Assembly: GCA_900767385.1 (NCBI GenBank)
Contig: CAAFYY010000107.1
Span: forward strand, 1-14,151
Reading direction: 5' to 3'
DNA length: 14,151 nucleotides
Origin: Bacteroidales bacterium
Lineage (GTDB): Bacteria; Bacteroidota; Bacteroidia; Bacteroidales; Paludibacteraceae
Of this stretch, positions 7,462 through 14,151 are shown piece by piece (position 1 is the first letter of the stretch; every line of letters begins with the position of its first letter). The notes below the pieces were generated by a model. It searched no databases and had not been told where the DNA came from. It worked only from the letters and a program-made list of their open reading frames with translations. The position numbers and the translations under genes are program-made.

Positions 7462-7498
7462 TGATGAAAACAAACCGCCCCACTGTGGAGCGGGGCGG
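7462..7498 (-). terminator. intrinsic terminator after ackA
   Basis: A GC-rich perfect stem, CCGCCCC (7475-7481) with GGGGCGG (7492-7498), has a 10-base loop and is followed on the minus strand by TTTGTTTTC. It lies 27 bases after the ackA stop, so it should end the pta-ackA transcript before the rbfA promoter. Confidence 0.85.
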
Positions 7499-7524
7499 CT
7501 TTGGTTTGGTGACTGCGAATCCGA

Positions 7525-8718
7525 TTAGAGGAGCGACAGGGTGTCGGTGGCAATCATCAGTTCCTCGTCGGTTGGGATGATGACAACCTTGACCTTGGAG
7601 TCGGGGGTAGAGATAATCTTCTCTTCGCCACGGGTTCCCTTGTTGACCGCTTCGTCAATCTTCACACCCATGAACTCAAGTCCGCGGCAGACACCGGCAC
7701 GCATGATATCCATGTTCTCGCCTACACCGGCTGTGAAGACGATAACATCGACGCCACCCATAGCGGCAGCGTAGGCGCCCACATATTTCTTGATGTGGTA
7801 GTCGTACATCTTGAGGGCGAGGATAGCCTTCTCGTTGCCGGCAGCGGCAGCGTCTTCAATCTCGCGCATATCACTGGAGATGCCTGTGATGCCCTGCACG
7901 CCAGATTGTTTGTTGAGGAGGTTGGAGATGCCGTCAGCGTCCAGACCGAGTTTCTTCTGGATGAAGGCGATGGCGCCGCCGTCGATGTCGCCGGAGCGTG
8001 TGCCCATCACGAGGCCTTCCAGTGGGGTAAGGCCCATGGAGGTGTCGACGCACTTGCCGTTGAGCACCGCAGCGCAAGAGCCGCCGTTGCCGATGTGGCA
8101 GGTGATGACCTTGGTCTCTGCTGGGTTCAGACCGAGGAACTCGCAGGCACGGGCTGAGACGTAGCGGTGACTGGTGCCGTGGAAGCCATAGCGACGGATG
8201 CCGTACTGTTCGTAGAGCTCGTAAGGGATGGCATACATATAGGCGTAGTCGGGCATTGTCTGATGGAAGGCGGTGTCGAAGACGCCCACCTGAGGAAGGT
8301 TAGGCATCAACTCAGAAACGGCTCCCACACCCTTGAGGTTGGCAGGGTTGTGGAGTGGAGCGAGGTCGGAGCACTCTTCGAAGACCCTCAGCACCTCATC
8401 GGTGAGGCGAACGCTCTTGTTGAACTTCTCGCCGCCGTGCACCATGCGGTGACCTACGGCACCGATCTCGTCGAGACTCTTGATGACGCCGATTTCCGGG
8501 TCGGTGAGGAGTGAGAAGATAAACTTCACACCCTCCGTATGTTCTGGGATATCGTGCATGAGTTTCTTCTTCTCGCCATTGGCCAGTTTGACCTTGACGA
8601 AAGCGCCTTCGAGGCCCACGCGTTCTGCACCGCCGGAGATCATCACGCTCTTGTCGTCCATGTTATAGAGAGCGAACTTGATGGAAGAAGAACCACAGTT
8701 TAAAACTAAAATTTTCAT
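7525..8718 (-). CDS. ackA: acetate kinase
   Basis: This 397-residue cytoplasmic enzyme makes ATP and acetate from acetyl phosphate and ADP, the last step of acetate fermentation. It has the ASKHA fold. The motifs are all present: NCGSSSIKF with Asn7, GHRMVHGG with Arg91, VFDTAFHQTMP with Asp148, GFHGTSH with His180, TRSGDIDGG with Arg241, and the C-terminal TDEEL with Glu385 and Glu386. Asn7, Arg91, Asp148, His180 and Arg241 fall at the same numbers as the catalytic and binding residues known for the Methanosarcina enzyme. The ATG at 8718 (MKILVLNCGSSS) is preferred over an upstream in-frame start that adds seven residues before the invariant MKILVLN beginning. It lies 146 bases after pta in the same direction. 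I see no promoter in the gap, so co-transcription is likely. Confidence 0.98.
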   Translation of the reverse strand: MKILVLNCGSSSIKFALYNMDDKSVMISGGAERVGLEGAFVKVKLANGEKKKLMHDIPEHTEGVKFIFSLLTDPEIGVIKSLDEIGAVGHRMVHGGEKFNKSVRLTDEVLRVFEECSDLAPLHNPANLKGVGAVSELMPNLPQVGVFDTAFHQTMPDYAYMYAIPYELYEQYGIRRYGFHGTSHRYVSARACEFLGLNPAETKVITCHIGNGGSCAAVLNGKCVDTSMGLTPLEGLVMGTRSGDIDGGAIAFIQKKLGLDADGISNLLNKQSGVQGITGISSDMREIEDAAAAGNEKAILALKMYDYHIKKYVGAYAAAMGGVDVIVFTAGVGENMDIMRAGVCRGLEFMGVKIDEAVNKGTRGEEKIISTPDSKVKVVIIPTDEELMIATDTLSLL

Positions 8719-8803
8719 AAGACCCACCCCACTCTTCATTGCGAAGATGATTAGGCTCCCGAGGTGGTTGGGAGGAAAAGTTAATTATAAAGTTGAGTTT
8801 TTT

Positions 8804-8837
8804 CTCGAGGAGTCAGGCTTTTTCCCGAGTCCTCGAG
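8804..8837 (-). other. long imperfect hairpin between pta and ackA
   Basis: Fourteen-base arms (8804-8817 and 8824-8837) each begin with a CTCGAGGA core. They pair with one C-C mismatch and one G-U on the minus-strand RNA, closing a loop of AAAAAG. The run that follows on the minus strand is AAAAAACTC, not U-rich, so this is not a standard terminator. It may be a processing, stability or attenuation element that sets the pta:ackA ratio, which is inference. The rest of the 146-base gap shows nothing else. Confidence 0.5.
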
Positions 8838-8864
8838 TTATCGAACCATCGAGGTTTCGGGGAA

Positions 8865-9875
8865 TTATGATTTCGCATCCATGGCTTGGCAGGCGGTGAT
8901 GGCCACCAACTTGTAGATGTCGTCGACGGAGCAGCCGCGGCTGAGGTCGTTGACCGGACGGGCGATGCCTTGGAGAATTGGGCCGAGGGCTTCGGCTCCG
9001 GCAATACGCTGAACCAGTTTGTAGCTGATGTTGCCCACCTCGAGGCATGGGAAGACGAGTACGTTCGCCTTGCCTGCGATATCGCTGCCTGGAGCCTTCT
9101 TCGCACCTACGGATGGCACGAGGGCTGCATCGGCCTGCAACTCGCCGTCAATCTTCAATGCTGGATCCAACTCCTTGGCGAGACGGGTTGCCTCAACGAC
9201 CTTGTCCACCACCTCGTGGGAGGCGCTGCCTTTGGTAGAGAAACTCAACATCGCCACACGAGGCTCGGCAAAACCGGCTACGCTCTTGGCAGTCTGAGCG
9301 GTACATACGGCAATCTGTGAGAGCTGTGCGGCATCTGGCATCGGGGTCACTGCCACGTCGCCAACGACGAGGACACCCTCTTCGCCGTACTCCTTCTTGT
9401 CGGTCACGAGGAGCATGGCACCGCTTACGCAGGAGATGCCTGGGGCACATTTGATGATCTGGAGTGCAGGACGTAGGGTGTCGCCTGTGGTGGACAACGC
9501 GCCGGAGATCTGACCGTCAGCACCGTTGGATTTGATAATCAGACAGCCGAGGTAGAGCGGATTCTTCACCATCTCGCGAGCCTTCTCGATAGTCATGCCC
9601 TTGCTCTTGCGAATCTCGAAGAGCAGTTCGGCATACTCCTCACTCTTAGGGTTGTTTTCTGGGTCGATAAGAATGGCCTTGTCGATGTGAGTCAGACCAT
9701 TCTCTGCCGCAAGGGCATGCACCTTATCGGGGTTGCCGATGAGGATGAGGTCTGCGATATCGTCTGCCAACACACGGTCGGCAGCGGTCAGTGTACGGAT
9801 TTCTTCTGCTTCAGGAAGCACGATGCGCTGTTTGTTGCTCTTGGCACGCGCAATGATTTGTTCTACTAAGCCCAT
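8865..9875 (-). CDS. pta: phosphate acetyltransferase (short form)
   Basis: This 336-residue enzyme converts acetyl-CoA and phosphate to acetyl phosphate and CoA, feeding AckA. It is the short, catalytic-domain-only Pta, lacking the N-terminal regulatory DRTGG region of the E. coli type. Family blocks include RIVLPEAEEIRTLTAA (17-32), the GALSTTGDTLRPALQIIK region, and the C-terminal RPVNDLSRGCSVDDIY with its conserved Arg and Ser. The ATG at 9875 (MGLVEQIIARAKSNKQRIVL) is the usual N-terminus. The frame can be read back to an ATG at 9965, but that would start upstream of the predicted -7 box and add 30 residues without family likeness. The order pta-ackA with both on one strand is the normal fermentation pair. 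Confidence 0.97.
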   Translation of the reverse strand: MGLVEQIIARAKSNKQRIVLPEAEEIRTLTAADRVLADDIADLILIGNPDKVHALAAENGLTHIDKAILIDPENNPKSEEYAELLFEIRKSKGMTIEKAREMVKNPLYLGCLIIKSNGADGQISGALSTTGDTLRPALQIIKCAPGISCVSGAMLLVTDKKEYGEEGVLVVGDVAVTPMPDAAQLSQIAVCTAQTAKSVAGFAEPRVAMLSFSTKGSASHEVVDKVVEATRLAKELDPALKIDGELQADAALVPSVGAKKAPGSDIAGKANVLVFPCLEVGNISYKLVQRIAGAEALGPILQGIARPVNDLSRGCSVDDIYKLVAITACQAMDAKS

Positions 9876-9906
9876 ATCTTTGTGTATTTTATTGTGTTTC
9901 AACTGC

Positions 9907-9940
9907 GAGACACCTTGACGTCTCAATCTATGCAAAATTA
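9907..9940 (-). promoter_or_regulatory. -7 element and leader dyad of the pta-ackA operon
   Basis: On the minus strand TAATTTTG (9933-9940) is an exact TAnnTTTG and is followed by CA. The -33 position, 20 nt further, reads TGCG, a poor match, so this promoter may need an activator or be weak. Just downstream, GAGAC and GTCTC (9907-9911, 9920-9924) form a small dyad in the leader. Confidence 0.55.
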
Positions 9941-10477
9941 CCAAAAGTTGCCGAAACAGCCGCATTTTTCGTCAGATAATTTTCTCTCCGCCCATTTCTC
10001 ACTCCGTCGGGGAGAGAGTGAAACGGCGATCCCGAGTCTTATAGACGGAGAAACGCCCGCCAGACGCCACTCTCCATGCTCGGGAGCAGAAAAGTGGATG
10101 CCAAACGGCGGCGGCAAATCTCCCAAGGAAAATCCCTCCCGTCGGATGGCGGCTGCGGTTCTTGCAAACGGAAAAAGCGCTGCCGAATGGCGGTTGCCTC
10201 GCTGCCGAACGGAATCGCTGCTGCCGAGTCGCCGTTGCCGTTGCCGACTCCAGAATCGCCGCTGCCGAATGGCGGTTGGGCAACGTCTCTCCCCAAACCC
10301 TCGTCCGAAATCCCGTTTCCTCCAGTGCCTCTGCGCTTCTCTCCTTCCGCCCCCAAAAACGGAAATCCTTGCCCATCGCCATGCTCAACACCCTCTTCGC
10401 GAGACGCTCAGCAACCAGAGGGCGTCGGCCTCTCCCACCTTTTATCCTCATCCCTTCAAGTAGTATGGCTCCTTTTT
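9941..10477. other. long intergenic region, no convincing gene, GC-rich and open in many frames
   Basis: About 540 bases separate the pta promoter from the acyltransferase promoter. Several long frames are open here on both strands (for example 9882-10463 plus and 9999-10562 minus), but they overlap each other. The first begins inside the pta leader and the second runs over the acyltransferase start and promoter. The translations are rich in Arg, Pro, Ser and Ala with no domain or membrane pattern. I read them as products of the base composition. The middle part is a degenerate short repeat, listed separately. Confidence 0.55.
10101..10280. repeat. degenerate GC-rich short repeat (consensus about CTGCCGAAYGGCGGTTG)
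   Basis: The 19-base word CGCTGCCGAATGGCGGTTG occurs exactly twice, at 10178-10196 and 10260-10278. Between and before these are weaker copies: CCAAACGGCGGCGG at 10101-10114, GTCGGATGGCGG at 10141-10152, CTGCCGAACGGAATCGCTG at 10202-10220, and further TGCCGA units at about 10222 and 10242. Spacing is irregular, mostly near 20 bases. The core GCC-GAAT-GGC can fold into a tiny hairpin. No known repeat family is recognised. Confidence 0.6.
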
Positions 10478-10509
10478 TTTGGTAGAGTGAAAAAAAATAC
10501 TTACCTTTG
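10478..10509 (+). promoter_or_regulatory. Bacteroidota-type promoter of the acyltransferase-transporter unit
   Basis: TTTG (10478-10481) is followed after 20 nt by TACCTTTG (10502-10509), an exact TAnnTTTG, then CC. The expected start is near 10516, leaving a short leader of under 20 nt before the ATG at 10534. Confidence 0.8.
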
Positions 10510-10533
10510 CCTTTTGAAGTAAGACTATAAAAG

Positions 10534-11673
10534 ATGAACTCAAACATTGACTTTGCCGACATAGCCTACTATGCCGACAATGAGATTCCTGCAGTGATGC
10601 AACGCCTTGTCAACGACGAGGGCTTCATGGGAATGGCAACGAAACTCTTTGCCCCTGTGGAGCGCGAAGCCATTGTGGCTTTGCTCACTTCGCTCACCAC
10701 GGCCTACGACTTCAAGTTCCAGGCCGTCTACCCCTTCTTCCAGAAAATCGTGGCCACCACCACCGACGGCTTCTCCGTCTCGGGCTTCAACTACCTCGAC
10801 AAGCCAGGCCTCATCATCTCCAACCACCGCGACATCGTGATGGACCCCTCGTTCGTCAACCTCGCCCTCATGCAGGAGCGTCGCGACCCGTCCACCATCG
10901 CCATCGGCGACAACCTCCTCTCCCTCCCATGGGTTAAAGAGGTCGTTCGCACCTGCGGCGCCTTCATCGTGAAGCGTCAGGAGAAGAACGCCAGCGCCTA
11001 CGCACAGCTCTCCGCCTACATCCAGAAAGTGATCAACGCCGACAGCCGCTTCGTCTGGATTGCCCAGCGTGAGGGACGCGCCAAAGACTCCAACGACCAG
11101 ACCCAGGAGAGCATCCTCAAGATGTTCACCTTCTCTGGCGAGGGCTCATTCGTCCAGAAGCTGCAGCGCCTCAACCTCATCCCAACCACCCTCAGCTACG
11201 AATACGACCCTTGCGACTACCTGAAAGCCACCGAATTGGTGCGCCGTCGCCACCAAGTCGACTACAAGAAAGCGCCAGGCGAGGACGTCTTCAGCATGCG
11301 CACCGGCATCATGGGCAAGAAAGGTCGCGTTCACGTCAATTACGCCGAGCCCATCAACGCCAAACTCCTTGAGATAGAGCAGCGCATCACCCGCCGCAAC
11401 GAGCAGGTGGAAGCCGTCAAGCAGCTCATCGACCGCGAAATCTTCCTCGGCTACCACTTCTTCCCAATCAACTACGTTGCCTACGACCTCCGCTTCAACA
11501 CCAACGAATTCGCCGGTCGTTACACCAACGAGGAGAAAGCTGCCGCCCTCCAATACCTCGAGAGCCGCATGGCATTGAGCAACCTCGAACCCGAGTTCCG
11601 CAGCGAGCTCCGCGACAACCTCCTCACCATCTACTCCAACACCCTCGTCAACTACCTCAACGCAACAAAATAA
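10534..11673 (+). CDS. PlsC-like acyltransferase (1-acylglycerol-3-phosphate acyltransferase superfamily)
   Basis: This 379-residue protein is of a type common in Bacteroidota and annotated as a 1-acyl-sn-glycerol-3-phosphate acyltransferase. The acyltransferase core spans about residues 75-290. Block I is SNHRDIVMDPSF (97-108), block II GAFIVKR (142-148) and block III WIAQREGRAKDS (175-186), in the right order and spacing for the superfamily. The catalytic block is not the plain HX4D: His98 is followed by Asp100 and Asp104. It probably moves a fatty acyl chain onto a glycerolipid or related acceptor at the inner membrane, though the substrate is not known. No membrane segment is obvious, so peripheral attachment is likely. 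It has its own promoter and is 32 bases ahead of the transporter gene. Codons end strongly in C. Confidence 0.86.
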   Translation: MNSNIDFADIAYYADNEIPAVMQRLVNDEGFMGMATKLFAPVEREAIVALLTSLTTAYDFKFQAVYPFFQKIVATTTDGFSVSGFNYLDKPGLIISNHRDIVMDPSFVNLALMQERRDPSTIAIGDNLLSLPWVKEVVRTCGAFIVKRQEKNASAYAQLSAYIQKVINADSRFVWIAQREGRAKDSNDQTQESILKMFTFSGEGSFVQKLQRLNLIPTTLSYEYDPCDYLKATELVRRRHQVDYKKAPGEDVFSMRTGIMGKKGRVHVNYAEPINAKLLEIEQRITRRNEQVEAVKQLIDREIFLGYHFFPINYVAYDLRFNTNEFAGRYTNEEKAAALQYLESRMALSNLEPEFRSELRDNLLTIYSNTLVNYLNATK

Positions 11674-11705
11674 AACAACAATATTAATCTTAAAACAACA
11701 ACATT

Positions 11706-13361
11706 ATGTTAGAATTATGGCAAAACAATCGCATGATGGCTATGCTCATCGCGATCCTTGTCTTTGTTACACCATTCCTGGTGTATTACATAATCGAAGC
11801 TAAAAAGCACCACCCAAAAGGTCTGATTGCTGCCGCACTCAGTAACATGGGCGAGCGTTTCGGTTACTACATCATGAACGCTGTACTCTTGTTGTTCCTC
11901 TGCTCCAAATTCGGTATCTCCGACTCTGCAGCCGGCTGGATCTACTCAGTGTTCTATTTCTCCATCTACGTGCTCAGCCTCCCAGGCGGTATCGTAGCTG
12001 ATAAGATGCAGAACTTCAAAGGCACCATCATGACCGGTTTGCTCGTTATGGCTATCGGCTATGTCATCCTCGCTGTGCCTGTCTTCGGCGGCGACCCAGG
12101 CAACGTGCCAATGTGGGTTCTCGTCCTCACCTGCCTTGCCCTCTTGCTCATCGCTGTCGGCAACGGCTTGTTCAAAGGTAACCTCCAGGCTATCGTTGGT
12201 CAGATGTACGACAACTTCGAGAACGAAGCCGCACAGAAAGGTCCTGAGGCTTTGGCCGAGGCTAAATCACGCCGCGACTCTGGCTTCCAGATCTTCTACG
12301 TGTTCATCAACATCGGTGGCGTTATCGCTCCTTTCGTAGCCCCATTGCTCCGTAGCTTCCACTTGAAAAGCAACGGCTTGATCTACAACTCCGACCTCCC
12401 ACGTCTCTGCCACGAGTACATCAAGAACGGCGGTCTCCAGGGTGCCGACATGGAGAACCTCAACGCACTCTCTGAGCAAGTGTCTGGCGCTCTCCCTACC
12501 GACATGGCTGCCTTCTGCACCAACTACCTCGAGACATTCAACACCGGTGTTCACTACTCATTCATCGCTTCTGTAGTGGCTATGTTGCTCTCATTCTTCA
12601 TCTTCACCATCATCAAGAAGAACCTTCCTAACCCAGTGAAGAAAGTGAAGGCAGCTGAGACCACCGTTGAGGAAGTGGCTGACGACGCTAAGGAAATCAA
12701 ACAACGTATGTACGCCCTCTTCGCAGTACTCGGCGTGGCTGTCTTCTTCTGGTTCTCATTCCACCAGAACGGTCAATCACTCTCTGTATTCACCCGCGAC
12801 TTCGTTGTTACCGACTCTATCGCTCCTGAAATCTGGCAATGTGTCAACCCATTCTTCGTAATCGTGCTGACCCCACTGATCATGCTCGTGTTCGGTGCTT
12901 TGTCAAGAAAAGGCAAAGAGATCTCTACTCCTAAGAAAATCGCCATGGGTATGTTCATCACCGCTTGCGCCTATATCTTCCTCATGGTATTGGCTATGGT
13001 AAGCAACTATCCTTCTGGCGAAGAGTTCCGTGGCTTGGACGAGGCAATCAAGGCTTCAATGAAACAAGGTCCATGGGTATTGCTCGTAACCTATTTCTTC
13101 CTCACCTTGGCCGAGTTGTTTATCTCACCTCTTGGACTCTCTTTCGTTTCAAAGATTGCTCCAAAACACCTCCAAGGTATCTGCCAAGGCTTGTGGCTCT
13201 GCGCTACCGCTATCGGCAACTTGTTCATCGCCCTCGGCGTGACCATGTTGAACGCTTTCCCTCACCAGTGGCAATGCTGGGCAGTATTTGCCTTCATCTG
13301 CCTCGCCTCAATGAGTGTGATGCTCGGTATGCTCAAATGGTTGGAAAAGATTACTAAGTAA
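11706..13361 (+). CDS. POT/PTR-family proton-dependent peptide transporter
   Basis: The product is 551 residues with about twelve or more membrane segments, including an extra hydrophobic one at about residues 10-30 ahead of the conserved HHPKGL entry. POT signatures are clear: NMGERFGYY (47-55) at the ExxERFxYY site, GNGLFKGNLQAIVGQMYD (152-169) at the FKPN signature, FYVFINIGGVIAPF (197-210), and FWFSFHQNGQSLSVFTRD in the second half. The family's C-terminal Glu is present in LAELFISPLGLS (Glu470). It should take up di- and tripeptides with protons across the inner membrane, fitting an amino-acid-fermenting or gut lifestyle. The first Glu of the ExxER motif is Asn47 here and the Pro of FKPN is Gly. 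A loop of about 70 residues (218-285) looks like a lineage insertion. It shares the acyltransferase promoter and ends at a strong terminator. Confidence 0.93.
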   Translation: MLELWQNNRMMAMLIAILVFVTPFLVYYIIEAKKHHPKGLIAAALSNMGERFGYYIMNAVLLLFLCSKFGISDSAAGWIYSVFYFSIYVLSLPGGIVADKMQNFKGTIMTGLLVMAIGYVILAVPVFGGDPGNVPMWVLVLTCLALLLIAVGNGLFKGNLQAIVGQMYDNFENEAAQKGPEALAEAKSRRDSGFQIFYVFINIGGVIAPFVAPLLRSFHLKSNGLIYNSDLPRLCHEYIKNGGLQGADMENLNALSEQVSGALPTDMAAFCTNYLETFNTGVHYSFIASVVAMLLSFFIFTIIKKNLPNPVKKVKAAETTVEEVADDAKEIKQRMYALFAVLGVAVFFWFSFHQNGQSLSVFTRDFVVTDSIAPEIWQCVNPFFVIVLTPLIMLVFGALSRKGKEISTPKKIAMGMFITACAYIFLMVLAMVSNYPSGEEFRGLDEAIKASMKQGPWVLLVTYFFLTLAELFISPLGLSFVSKIAPKHLQGICQGLWLCATAIGNLFIALGVTMLNAFPHQWQCWAVFAFICLASMSVMLGMLKWLEKITK

Positions 13362-13383
13362 TCCATCTCCCCTATAATAAGAC

Positions 13384-13420
13384 AAGGGCTGACGGCAACT
13401 CCGTCGGCCCTTTGTTTTTT
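13384..13420 (+). terminator. intrinsic terminator after the peptide transporter
   Basis: AAGGGCTGACGG (13384-13395) pairs with CCGTCGGCCCTT (13401-13412), with one U-G pair and a 5-base loop, followed by TGTTTTTT. It sits 22 bases after the transporter stop. Confidence 0.93.
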
Positions 13421-13494
13421 CTCAACCATCATTTCAAAGCGTCTGGTTTCATCTTGCAAGCATTGCACTGCGGGAAGTCCGAGGTGCGGCTATG

Positions 13495-13519
13495 GTTTGC
13501 TTAAAGATTGTAAGCAAAC
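13495..13519. promoter_or_regulatory. perfect 9-base inverted repeat, possible operator
   Basis: GTTTGCTTA (13495-13503) and TAAGCAAAC (13511-13519) are exact reverse complements with a 7-base spacer AAGATTG. The centre lies about 55 bases upstream of the -33 box of the next gene. Neither flank has a T-run, so a terminator is unlikely. A binding site for a dimeric regulator is the simplest reading, without direct evidence. Confidence 0.5.
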
Positions 13520-13561
13520 AAGTAAACTTCATAGTATCAGCGTTTTTTTGTCGGAGAAACG

Positions 13562-13593
13562 TTTGGTGGTTTGAAATTGTTTAGTTATCTTTG
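13562..13593 (+). promoter_or_regulatory. Bacteroidota-type promoter of the surface-protein gene
   Basis: TTTG (13562-13565) and TATCTTTG (13586-13593) are separated by 20 nt, both exact matches, and are followed by CA. The expected start is near 13600, about 26 bases before the ATG at 13626. Confidence 0.82.
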
Positions 13594-13625
13594 CAGCAAT
13601 AAATCAAACTAAAATAATAACAGCT

Positions 13626-14151
13626 ATGAAAAAACTATCTATTTCAATTTTGCTAACGTGCGCACTCCTCGCAGTTAGTCTGGCTTCTAATGCAACTATC
13701 CACTATGTTTATCCAGGTGGTCGTGGTTCACAAGATGGAACATCATGGGCAAACGCAGCACCTGATATCCAGTACATGCTAGATACATCTAACTTTTACA
13801 ATCCAACCCTTCATCAATTAGTTAATTACCCTGTGAATGATGATACTATTTTTGTTGCAGGAGGAACATATAATCGTGTTTGGATGCATAGGAACGGTTA
13901 TTTGGTGAATGGTATAGTCACAGACAGCTGTGGCCTCTGTAGATTACATTTCTATGGAGGTTTTAGAGGCACAGAAACTAGCCTTGACCAAAGAACCGAT
14001 TGGACATCAAACCCATCTATAATCGATGCTCAAGGCGACCGCGCAGTTTGGTTTGAAGACACCATTCCTTGTGCTGGCAATGTAGTATTTGATGGTTTCA
14101 TTGTCACTGGTGCCGGCAGAAGAAAAGAAGCCTTTAGAATCGTAAATACCA
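13626..14151 (+). CDS. exported beta-helix-like surface protein (partial, N-terminal part)
   Basis: The frame is open from the ATG at 13626 to the window edge, 175 codons. It starts with a signal peptide (MKKLSISILLTCALLAVSLA, probable cleavage near SNA at residues 21-23) and no lipobox. Next comes YVYPGGRGSQDGTSWANA, the opening typical of secreted right-handed parallel beta-helix proteins (adhesin-like or polysaccharide-lyase-like). Later motifs agree with that fold: DTIFVAGGTYNR, LHFYGGFRGTETSLDQRTDW, SIIDAQGD and VVFDGFIVTGAGR. Four cysteines are present. The enzyme or adhesin function and the way it is anchored would show in the missing C-terminus, such as a type IX secretion tail. It is richer in A and T than the genes to its left and has its own promoter and an upstream dyad. 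Confidence 0.85.
   Translation, partial: MKKLSISILLTCALLAVSLASNATIHYVYPGGRGSQDGTSWANAAPDIQYMLDTSNFYNPTLHQLVNYPVNDDTIFVAGGTYNRVWMHRNGYLVNGIVTDSCGLCRLHFYGGFRGTETSLDQRTDWTSNPSIIDAQGDRAVWFEDTIPCAGNVVFDGFIVTGAGRRKEAFRIVNT

Noticed and set aside
7269..7553. A 94-codon minus-strand frame between ackA and rbfA
   Set aside because: It runs through the ackA end, the ackA terminator and the rbfA promoter, and shows no similarity to a known family.
10101..10280. Possible CRISPR array in the short-repeat block
   Set aside because: Copies are degenerate, irregularly spaced and too close for spacers, and there are no cas genes in the window.
9999..10562. A 187-codon minus-strand frame and overlapping plus-strand frames in the gap before the acyltransferase
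   Set aside because: They overlap one another and cross promoters and the acyltransferase start. Their residues are mostly Arg, Ala, Pro and Ser from GC-rich repeats, with no domain.

Overview
The window comes from a member of the Bacteroidales (phylum Bacteroidota); I cannot place the genus. Three things support this: promoters of the Bacteroidota type (TTTG, 20 nt, TAnnTTTG) with no clear Shine-Dalgarno sequences, gene families in their Bacteroidota forms (long multi-cluster RnfB, short Pta, the HRDIVMD-type acyltransferase), and the pairing of rbfA with an FtsX-like permease.

Layout. Positions 1-4290 hold, on the minus strand, the head of an Rnf operon read rseC-rnfB-rnfC-rnfD-rnfG. rnfG runs off the left edge, and rnfE and rnfA are expected beyond it. 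A good promoter lies at 4256-4287 and the leader contains a hairpin. Positions 4368-7323 hold a second minus-strand operon, rbfA, a LolC/LolE-like permease and a Big_2-domain lipoprotein, with a promoter at 7292-7323 and a terminator hairpin at 4368-4401. Positions 7462-9940 hold the minus-strand pta-ackA fermentation operon, with a strong terminator after ackA and an unusual hairpin between the two genes. Positions 9941-10477 carry no convincing gene. They contain a GC-rich degenerate short repeat that keeps several reading frames open. From 10478 the coding strand changes to plus: a PlsC-like acyltransferase and a POT-family peptide transporter (probably one operon, terminator at 13384-13420), then a separately promoted, AT-richer gene for an exported beta-helix-like surface protein that is cut by the right edge.

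How it works together. The core is anaerobic energy metabolism. Pta and AckA convert acetyl-CoA to acetate with ATP formation, and Rnf couples reduced ferredoxin and NAD+ to ion export. The rest is housekeeping (ribosome maturation), envelope work (lipoprotein release, phospholipid acylation), peptide uptake and a surface protein.

I found no mobile element, CRISPR array, tRNA, rRNA or clear novel defence-type system. The items most worth a second look are the repeat region before the acyltransferase, the perfect dyad upstream of the surface-protein gene, the internal duplication in the lipoprotein, and departures from family motifs in the acyltransferase and the peptide transporter.
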